Source: Actinomycetes bacterium (GTDB lineage Bacteria > Actinomycetota > Actinomycetes > Mycobacteriales > Micromonosporaceae). From it: DNA of 10,400 nucleotides. Position 1 is the stretch's first letter; every line of letters begins with the position of its first letter. A program made the position numbers and the translations under genes. The notes beneath the pieces are model-generated. The model was not told where the DNA came from and did no database searches. It saw only the letters and a list, made by a program, of their open reading frames with translations. The DNA lies in contig JAJYSW010000107.1 in the NCBI GenBank assembly GCA_021793335.1, forward strand, positions 1 through 10,400. The letters run 5' to 3'. Shown here piece after piece: positions 5,826-10,400 of this stretch.

Positions 5826-7151
5826 ATGTCACGACCCCGGCCGCTCTCTGGATTCCCCGAGCTGCTGCCTCGGCAGCGCATCGTCGAGCAGCAGGTGGTC
5901 GACCATCTCCGCCGCGCCTTCGAGCTCCACGGCTTCGCGAACATCCAGACGCGCGCCGTCGAGCCCATGGAACAGCTGCTCCGCAAAGGGGAGACGTCCA
6001 AAGAGGTCTATGTACTGCGGCGGCTCCAGGCCGAGGCCGATGACGGCGGTGACGCGGGCCTGGGCCTCCACTTCGACTTGACCGTGCCGTTCGCGCGGTA
6101 CGTCCTGGAGCACGCGGGGAAGCTCCAGTTCCCGTTCCGTCGCTACCAGATCCAGCAGTGCTGGCGCGGCGAGCGGCCGCAGGAGGGCCGTTTCCGCGAG
6201 TTCTGGCAGGCTGATATCGACATCGTCGACCGCGATGGGCTGCCCGCCCACTACGAGGTGGAGATCCCGCTCGTCATCGCCGACGCGCTGCGCGGCCTGC
6301 CGTTGCCGCCGGTGCGCATGCACGTCAACAACCGCAAGCTCTCCCAGGGCTTCTACCAGGGGCTGGGCATCGGCGATACCGAAGAGGCCCTGCGGATCAT
6401 CGACAAGCTCGACAAGATCGGCGCCGACGGCGTCGCCGAGCTCCTCGTCGAGCGGGTCGAAGCCACTCCAGAGCAGGCGGAGGCGTGTCTCAGGCTCGCC
6501 TCGATCAGCTCCGAGGACGCCTCGTTCGTCGACGAGGTCAAGGCCCTCGGCGTCGCGGACCCGCTCTTGGAGGAGGGCTTGAACGAACTGGCCGCCGTCG
6601 TCGAGGCCGCCGCTGAGGAGGCCCCCGGCCTGGTCATCGCCGACATGAAGATCGCTCGTGGGCTCGACTATTACACCGGCACGGTCTACGAGACCTTCCT
6701 CGAAGGCCACGAGGGCCTCGGTTCGATCTGCTCCGGCGGCCGCTACGACACCCTCGCCTCCGACGGCAAGCACACCTACCCGGGCGTGGGCCTGTCCATC
6801 GGCGTCTCACGCCTGCTGGTGCCGCTCCTCCAGTCCGGGAGTCTCACGGCCACCCGCGAGGTCCCCACCTGCGTGCTCGTCGCGCTCGCGAACGAGGAGG
6901 ACCGCTCGGAGGCCAACGCCCTGGCACGACGCCTGCGCTCCCGCGGCGTCCCCGTGCAGGTCTCGCCCTCGGCGGCCAAGTACGGCAAGCAGATCAAGTT
7001 CGCCGATAGGCGCGGCATCCCGTTCGTACTGTTCGACGGGGACGAAGGCCTCCAGATGAAGGACATCCGCTCGGGGGAGCAGACCCCGGTCGACGTCGAT
7101 GTCTGGGAGCCGCCCGCCGCGGACCTCCACCCGAGGATCGTCGCCGAATAG
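5826..7151 (+). CDS. hisS: Histidyl-tRNA synthetase
   Basis: This 441-residue class II synthetase charges tRNA-His in the cytoplasm. Motif 1 region lies near the N-terminus (about 8-45). LHFDLTVPFARY (81-92) stands where most bacterial enzymes have LRPEGT. Motif 2 runs from R114 through GERPQEGRFREFWQAD (115-130). The histidine A motif is ARGLDYYTGTVYE (277-289), and motif 3 is GVGLSIGVSRL (320-330). The C-terminal anticodon-binding domain covers about 346-428, so this is not the HisZ paralog, which lacks that domain. The FDLTVPFARY and FRFEF-like features recall the eukaryotic/archaeal form, also found in part of the Actinomycetota. The ATG at 5826 has AGGAG 6 bases upstream. It is the last gene of the plus-strand unit and ends before a probable terminator. 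Confidence 0.96.
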   Translation: MSRPRPLSGFPELLPRQRIVEQQVVDHLRRAFELHGFANIQTRAVEPMEQLLRKGETSKEVYVLRRLQAEADDGGDAGLGLHFDLTVPFARYVLEHAGKLQFPFRRYQIQQCWRGERPQEGRFREFWQADIDIVDRDGLPAHYEVEIPLVIADALRGLPLPPVRMHVNNRKLSQGFYQGLGIGDTEEALRIIDKLDKIGADGVAELLVERVEATPEQAEACLRLASISSEDASFVDEVKALGVADPLLEEGLNELAAVVEAAAEEAPGLVIADMKIARGLDYYTGTVYETFLEGHEGLGSICSGGRYDTLASDGKHTYPGVGLSIGVSRLLVPLLQSGSLTATREVPTCVLVALANEEDRSEANALARRLRSRGVPVQVSPSAAKYGKQIKFADRRGIPFVLFDGDEGLQMKDIRSGEQTPVDVDVWEPPAADLHPRIVAE

Positions 7152-7164
7152 CGCTCTTCGCAGC

Positions 7165-7195
7165 GTGCCCACGCCTCGACGGGCACCCGCGTTTT
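7165..7195 (+). terminator. Probable terminator after hisS
   Basis: GTGCCC (7165-7170) and GGGCAC (7181-7186) form a 6-bp stem with a 10-base loop, followed after five bases by TTTT (7192-7195). It starts 14 bases past the hisS stop and lies between convergent genes. In the opposite direction no T-run follows, so it serves mainly the plus strand. Confidence 0.5.
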
Positions 7196-7221
7196 GCGAG
7201 CGCCCGGTCCCGGCCGCGGCC

Positions 7222-8415
7222 TCAGTCCGACGCGGCGGCTCGTGCGGCCCCGGCCGTCCGCTTCGCGAGCCGCTTGCGGCGGACCGGCCTCCCCAGCGTC
7301 GGATGGGCGAGACTCCAGGCTGCACCCCTGCAAACCAGCTCTTTGTACGCGGACGCGCTCCGGCCCCGGATCAGATACGGCTTGGCCCGGTCGTCGGCGG
7401 TCACGTACTGGATGAGGCCCTCCTTGCGGCCCAGCGAGATGCATTGGTTGAAATAGCGGGGTACGCGGCCGGGGAGCCTCCCGCCGGTCAAGCGCGCGGC
7501 GAGCGCGTCGGCGGCCAGCCACGCTGTGGGAATGCCCGAGGCGCACGACATCCGCAGCGGCCTGCCGCCCGGACCCATCACGTGGGCGGCGTCGCCGACG
7601 GCGTAGACGTCCGGGTGCGAGCGCGAGCGCATCGTGCCGTCGACGACGATCTGCCCGGTCTCGGTGGTCGCCAGGCCGCCGGCGGCCGCGATCGGGTGAA
7701 CGGCGAAGCCGGTGGTCCACACCGTGACCGTCGCCGGGAGCGGCCCGGACCCGGTCGTGACGGCGTCGTCGGCGACCGCGGTCACCTCGGTGCGTTCGTG
7801 GACGGCGATGCCGAGCCGGTCGAAGGCCCGGTGCAGGTGCGCCCGGCCCCGTGGCGAGAGCCCGGAGCCGAGGTCGCCGCGGAGCACGAGGGCGACGTCC
7901 AGTTCGGGGCGGGCCGCGGCGATCTCGGTCGCGGCCTCGATGCCGGTGAGTCCGCCGCCGACGACGGCCACGCTCGCTCCGGCCCTCAGGCCGGCCAAAC
8001 GCTCGCGCAGGCGCAGCGCTCCTCGCCGACTCGCGATCTCATGGGCGTGCTCGGCGACCCCGGGAGCCCCTTGTGCGTCCCAGCCGCTGCCCAGCGCGTA
8101 GACGAGCGTGTCGTAGGCGAGACGGTCGGCGCCGCCCCCGGCGTCGATGAGGGCGACGGTCCCGTGGTCGGCGTCGACGCCGGTGACCCGTGCGAGGCGC
8201 ACTCGCACACCGGTGCCCGCGAACATGGCGGACAGCGGCCTCGGCGGGAGGTCCTGTCCGGCGGCGAGCTGGTGGAGGCGGATGCGTTCGACGAAGTCCG
8301 GTTCGGCGTTGACGAGTGTGATCTCGGTGTCCTCGGGGTGCAGGCGTCGGGCGAGGCGTCCGGCGGCGCTGATCCCGGCGTACCCGGCCCCGAGGACGAG
8401 AATGCGGTGCTTCAT
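7222..8415 (-). CDS. NDH-2-like FAD-dependent NAD(P)H oxidoreductase, paralog A
   Basis: This 397-residue flavoprotein of the pyridine nucleotide-disulfide/NDH-2 family is expected to pass electrons from NAD(P)H to a quinone or other acceptor. The FAD-binding GAGYAG is at 9-14, with a Glu/Asp-rich strand end near 34-40. The NAD(P)-binding VVGGGLTGIEAATE is at 151-164, and the second FAD motif YAVGDAAHV is at 271-279. A conserved MSCAS with C291 follows. There is no CxxC redox pair and no clear membrane helix, though the C-terminus is basic (about 378-392) and might touch the membrane. The ATG at 8415 has AGGAG 7 bases upstream. It lies 81 bases downstream of the ECF41-like sigma gene, with a strong inverted repeat in the gap, and is a paralog of the gene on the other side of the sigma factor. 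The substrate is unknown. Confidence 0.9.
   Translation of the reverse strand: MKHRILVLGAGYAGISAAGRLARRLHPEDTEITLVNAEPDFVERIRLHQLAAGQDLPPRPLSAMFAGTGVRVRLARVTGVDADHGTVALIDAGGGADRLAYDTLVYALGSGWDAQGAPGVAEHAHEIASRRGALRLRERLAGLRAGASVAVVGGGLTGIEAATEIAAARPELDVALVLRGDLGSGLSPRGRAHLHRAFDRLGIAVHERTEVTAVADDAVTTGSGPLPATVTVWTTGFAVHPIAAAGGLATTETGQIVVDGTMRSRSHPDVYAVGDAAHVMGPGGRPLRMSCASGIPTAWLAADALAARLTGGRLPGRVPRYFNQCISLGRKEGLIQYVTADDRAKPYLIRGRSASAYKELVCRGAAWSLAHPTLGRPVRRKRLAKRTAGAARAAASD
7796..8055. repeat. Near-identical blocks shared with paralog B (copy in A)
   Basis: Three blocks match 10017-10276 at a constant offset of 2221 bp. 7796-7842 is identical over 47 bp and encodes about residues 192-207. 7887-7965 is identical over 79 bp and encodes the NAD(P)-binding motif, residues 151-177. 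8000-8055 has one mismatch in 56 bp and encodes about residues 121-139. Between blocks the DNA is clearly more diverged, although no gap is needed to align it. Confidence 0.9.
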
Positions 8416-8431
8416 GGTCTGGCTCCTGTCT

Positions 8432-8458
8432 CGTTCGGTTCACCCCCTGAACCGAACG
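8432..8458. promoter_or_regulatory. Perfect 11-bp-arm inverted repeat upstream of paralog A
   Basis: CGTTCGGTTCA (8432-8442) and TGAACCGAACG (8448-8458) are exact inverse complements around five C residues. On the minus strand it ends 4 bases before the AGGAG ribosome site (8423-8427). It could be an operator for a dimeric regulator, a leader hairpin that affects translation, or a terminator-like hairpin after the sigma gene. No T-run follows it in the minus direction, which makes a classic terminator less likely. Confidence 0.6.
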
Positions 8459-8482
8459 GGGCCGTGAAACCTGACAGGGTCT

Positions 8483-8497
8483 CAATGTATTTTATGT
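8483..8497 (-). promoter_or_regulatory. AT-rich patch with candidate -10 for paralog A
   Basis: A conspicuous AT-rich stretch at the 3' end of the sigma gene contains TAAAAT on the minus strand (8489-8494), five of six to the -10 consensus. No matching -35 box is seen. If used, it would give paralog A its own transcript with a leader of about 65 bases containing the dyad at 8432-8458. Confidence 0.3.
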
Positions 8498-9447
8498 CAC
8501 CACTTGGCCACGACCGGCGTATCGGGCTCGCGCCGGGACCACGCCGCATCGAGGCGGCCGAGCCGCTCCCTGGAGGCGATCCCGTGCACGGCCGCGATCC
8601 CGCCGTCGCCGAGGTCGAGCACCACGACACCCAGTACCCGGCCGTCGAGCACGGCGACCAGGGCGGGAGCGCCGTTGACCAGGTCGGCGTGGATCGCCGG
8701 AGTGCCGCCGGCCAGTCGCCGTTTCGCCTCGGTCGGCCGGTAGCCGGCCCGGAAGGCCGCGGCGATCCGCTCCGGTGTCGCGAACCGGAGCGGCCTCGCG
8801 GCCAGACCGGCCCCGTCCCCCATCCCGGTCGCGTCCTCGGTGAGCAGGGACACGAGCCGTTCGGTCCGGCCCGATGAGGCGGCCTCGATGAAGGCCTCGA
8901 CGATGCGGCGGGCGCTCGCGCGATCGGCCCGGCCGCCGCGCGGAGCGCCGGCGAGGCGGCGGCGGGCGCGGTGTGTGTACTGCTGGCTGGCGGCTTCGCT
9001 GATGTCGAGGATCTCGGCGATCTCGCGGTGCGTGTGGCCGAACGCCTCGCGCAGGACGTAGACGGCGCGTTCGACCGGCCCGAGCTGCTCCATGAGCATC
9101 AGCATCGCCAGCGACACCGATTCGCGCTGTTCGGCGGTCTCGGCCGGGCCGAGCATCGGGTCGCCGTCGAGGACCGGCTCGGGCAGCCAATCGCCGGCCG
9201 CGCGCTCGCGGCGCGCCCGCGCCGAACGCAGCCGGTCCACGCACAGGTTGGCGACGACCCTCGTCAGCCACGCCTCCGGCACCTCGATCAGCGCCCGGTC
9301 GGCGGCCTGCCAGCGCACGAACGCGTCCTGGACCGCGTCCTCGGCGTCCGAGGCCGAGCCGAGCAGGCGGTACGCCAAGGAGGCCAACCGTGCCCGGTCG
9401 GCCTCGAAACGCGCGGTCGCCGCGTGGTCGATCGATGCCTTTCCCAC
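8497..9447 (-). CDS. ECF41/SigJ-like sigma factor with fused SnoaL-like domain
   Basis: This 316-residue sigma factor directs RNA polymerase to a small set of promoters. Region 2 (about 12-80) includes AYRLLGSASDAEDAVQDAF. The linker holds WLPEPV (87-92), a signature of the ECF41 group. Region 4 (about 118-167) has a helix-turn-helix around HREIAEILDISEAASQQY. A SnoaL-like domain (about 180-300) follows; in ECF41 factors it replaces a separate anti-sigma factor and tunes activity. Two signature motifs there seem altered: DGAGL (211-215) where DGGGK is expected, and SRERL (292-296) where NPDKL is expected. The GTG at 9447 is chosen because it begins region 2 correctly and lies one base after the upstream stop. 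GAGGAGG is 12 bases away, long but workable with coupled translation. ECF41 genes usually neighbour oxidoreductase, decarboxylase or epimerase genes, as here. Confidence 0.88.
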   Translation of the reverse strand: MGKASIDHAATARFEADRARLASLAYRLLGSASDAEDAVQDAFVRWQAADRALIEVPEAWLTRVVANLCVDRLRSARARRERAAGDWLPEPVLDGDPMLGPAETAEQRESVSLAMLMLMEQLGPVERAVYVLREAFGHTHREIAEILDISEAASQQYTHRARRRLAGAPRGGRADRASARRIVEAFIEAASSGRTERLVSLLTEDATGMGDGAGLAARPLRFATPERIAAAFRAGYRPTEAKRRLAGGTPAIHADLVNGAPALVAVLDGRVLGVVVLDLGDGGIAAVHGIASRERLGRLDAAWSRREPDTPVVAKW

Positions 9448-9448
9448 G

Positions 9449-10400
9449 TTAAACGGCGGCCTCCTCGCCCGAATGCGCGGCGGCGAGACGGCGTCGGCGC
9501 GTCGGCAGACCGCCGTCGGGACGGGCCACGTTCCACACCGCACCCCTGAAGACGAACGTCTTGAACCGCGCGGCCGCTCGGCCCCGGAGGAGCCAGGGCC
9601 TGGGATGCAGGTCGGCGTCGACGGCCTGGAAGACCGCATCCTCGGGCCCGAGGCCGATGCAGTTGCCGAGGTGCCTCAGCGGGGACTTCGGGACCGGGCG
9701 GCCGGTCAAGTCTCCCACGATCGCCGCCGCCGCCCGCCGAGCGGTGAAACCGGCCGAAGCGCAGGACATCGGCAGCGGTCGGCCGTGCTCGGCGATGACG
9801 TGGACACTGTCGCCGACGGCATGGATCGCGGGGTGTGAGACCGAGCGCATGGTGTCATCCGCGACGATCCGGCCGTCCTCGGCGGTCTCCAGGCCGCAAT
9901 CGGCGGCGATCGGATGGACGGCGAACCCGGCCGACCACACGGTCGCCTCGGAGGGAAGGCGAGCGCCGTCGGCGCAGACCACCTGCGCCGCCTCCACGCG
10001 TTCGACGGCGACGCGCTCGTGGACGGCGATGCCGAGCCGGTCGAAGGCCCGGTGCAGGTGCGCGCGCGCCTTCGGGCCGAGCCGACCGCCCGGTTCACCG
10101 TCGGTGGCGAGGGCGACGTCCAGTTCGGGGCGGGCCGCGGCGATCTCGGTCGCGGCCTCGATGCCGGTGAGTCCGCCGCCGACGACCAGGACTCGCGCGC
10201 CGCCCTCCAGGCCCCGCAGGCGCTCGCGCAGGCGCAGCGCTCCTCGCCGGCTCGCGATCTCATGGGCGTGCTCGGCCACACCTGGGACACCGCGGTCGGC
10301 GGTGGTGCTGCCCAAGGCATAGACGAGCGTGTCATAGGCGAGCGCATCGGTTCCGTCCTCACCGGTCACGGTGACGGTACGGCGCTCGGGGTCGAGATCG
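9449..10400 (-). CDS. NDH-2-like FAD-dependent oxidoreductase, paralog B (5' end outside window)
   Basis: The C-terminal 317 codons of a flavoprotein homologous to paralog A are present. The frame is open to the right edge, and by alignment about 80 N-terminal residues, with the first FAD motif, lie outside. Visible parts are AYDTLVYALGS, the NAD(P)-binding VVGGGLTGIEAATE, the second FAD motif as HAVGDSVHV (Ala-Ala replaced by Ser-Val relative to A) and MSCASA with the same conserved Cys. The tail is Arg-rich and ends HSGEEAAV. It ends one base before the sigma factor start, so the two are probably translationally coupled and on one transcript whose promoter is outside the window. The internal GTG at 10369 is not the start, because homology continues upstream. 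As with A, the electron acceptor is unknown. Confidence 0.9.
   Translation of the reverse strand, partial: DLDPERRTVTVTGEDGTDALAYDTLVYALGSTTADRGVPGVAEHAHEIASRRGALRLRERLRGLEGGARVLVVGGGLTGIEAATEIAAARPELDVALATDGEPGGRLGPKARAHLHRAFDRLGIAVHERVAVERVEAAQVVCADGARLPSEATVWSAGFAVHPIAADCGLETAEDGRIVADDTMRSVSHPAIHAVGDSVHVIAEHGRPLPMSCASAGFTARRAAAAIVGDLTGRPVPKSPLRHLGNCIGLGPEDAVFQAVDADLHPRPWLLRGRAAARFKTFVFRGAVWNVARPDGGLPTRRRRLAAAHSGEEAAV
9460..9466 (-). promoter_or_regulatory. Ribosome site inside the upstream gene, before the sigma factor
   Basis: GAGGAGG lies in the last codons of paralog B, 12 bases before the sigma factor's GTG (9445-9447). The arrangement TAA-c-GTG suggests that ribosomes ending paralog B restart on the sigma gene. 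Confidence 0.5.
10017..10276. repeat. Near-identical blocks shared with paralog A (copy in B)
   Basis: Partner of 7796-8055. Blocks are 10017-10063 (47 bp identical), 10108-10186 (79 bp identical) and 10221-10276 (56 bp, one mismatch). Matches include silent third positions. Confidence 0.9.

Noticed and set aside
8449..8476. ECF41-type promoter (TGTCACA, then CGTC) before paralog A
   Set aside because: TGTCAGG (8470-8476, minus) matches only part of the -35, and no CGTC occurs at 16-18 bases. The relevant promoter is more likely upstream of paralog B, outside the window.
7099..8877. Long plus-strand open frame opposite paralog A and the sigma gene
   Set aside because: It is antisense to two genes with clear motifs, has no ribosome site and crosses gene boundaries without regard to them.
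9448..9639. N-terminal extension of the sigma factor to 9639
   Set aside because: It covers the end of paralog B in another frame, and region 2 begins correctly just after the GTG at 9447.

Overview
This window looks like chromosomal DNA from a high-GC actinomycete. Codon third positions are overwhelmingly G or C, GTG and TTG starts sit behind strong GGAGG-type ribosome sites, and rel, a membrane-anchored cyclophilin, a metallo-beta-lactamase-fold hydrolase and hisS lie together, a grouping I recall from mycobacteria and streptomycetes. I cannot name the genus.

Layout. Bases 1-358 hold no gene I can defend; they contain a 16-bp tandem repeat and possibly a decayed reading frame. On the minus strand follow an uncharacterised 158-residue protein (359-835) and a full-length bifunctional (p)ppGpp synthetase/hydrolase (965-3331). 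Upstream of rel, behind a long hairpin terminator, is a two-gene minus-strand operon: a small anchor-only membrane protein (4497-4820) and a membrane-anchored cyclophilin-type prolyl isomerase (3526-4464). A 273-bp divergent region (4821-5093) carries a perfect operator-like dyad, a candidate plus-strand promoter and a leader able to form alternative hairpins, one of which covers the Shine-Dalgarno sequence. The plus-strand pair hydrolase (5094-5771) and hisS (5826-7151) follows and ends at a probable terminator.

The right third (7222-10400) is a minus-strand accessory-looking cluster. A FAD-dependent NDH-2-like oxidoreductase (cut by the window edge) is followed one base later by an ECF41/SigJ-like sigma factor with a fused SnoaL-like domain. 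A second oxidoreductase, clearly paralogous to the first, comes next. The two paralogs align at a constant offset of 2221 bp and share blocks of 47 and 79 bp identical DNA and one of 56 bp with a single mismatch, set in more diverged sequence. An 11-bp-arm perfect inverted repeat lies just upstream of the ribosome site of the downstream paralog.

How the genes fit together. The left and centre are housekeeping: the stringent response (rel), histidyl-tRNA charging (hisS), envelope protein folding (cyclophilin) and a thioester or similar hydrolase. The right cluster fits the known habit of ECF41 sigma factors to sit beside oxidoreductase genes they are thought to control. It departs from that by having two oxidoreductase copies that seem to be exchanging sequence, and by altered signature motifs in the sigma factor's regulatory domain. 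The most promising undescribed features are this cluster with its dyad and the structured leader of the hydrolase-hisS operon.
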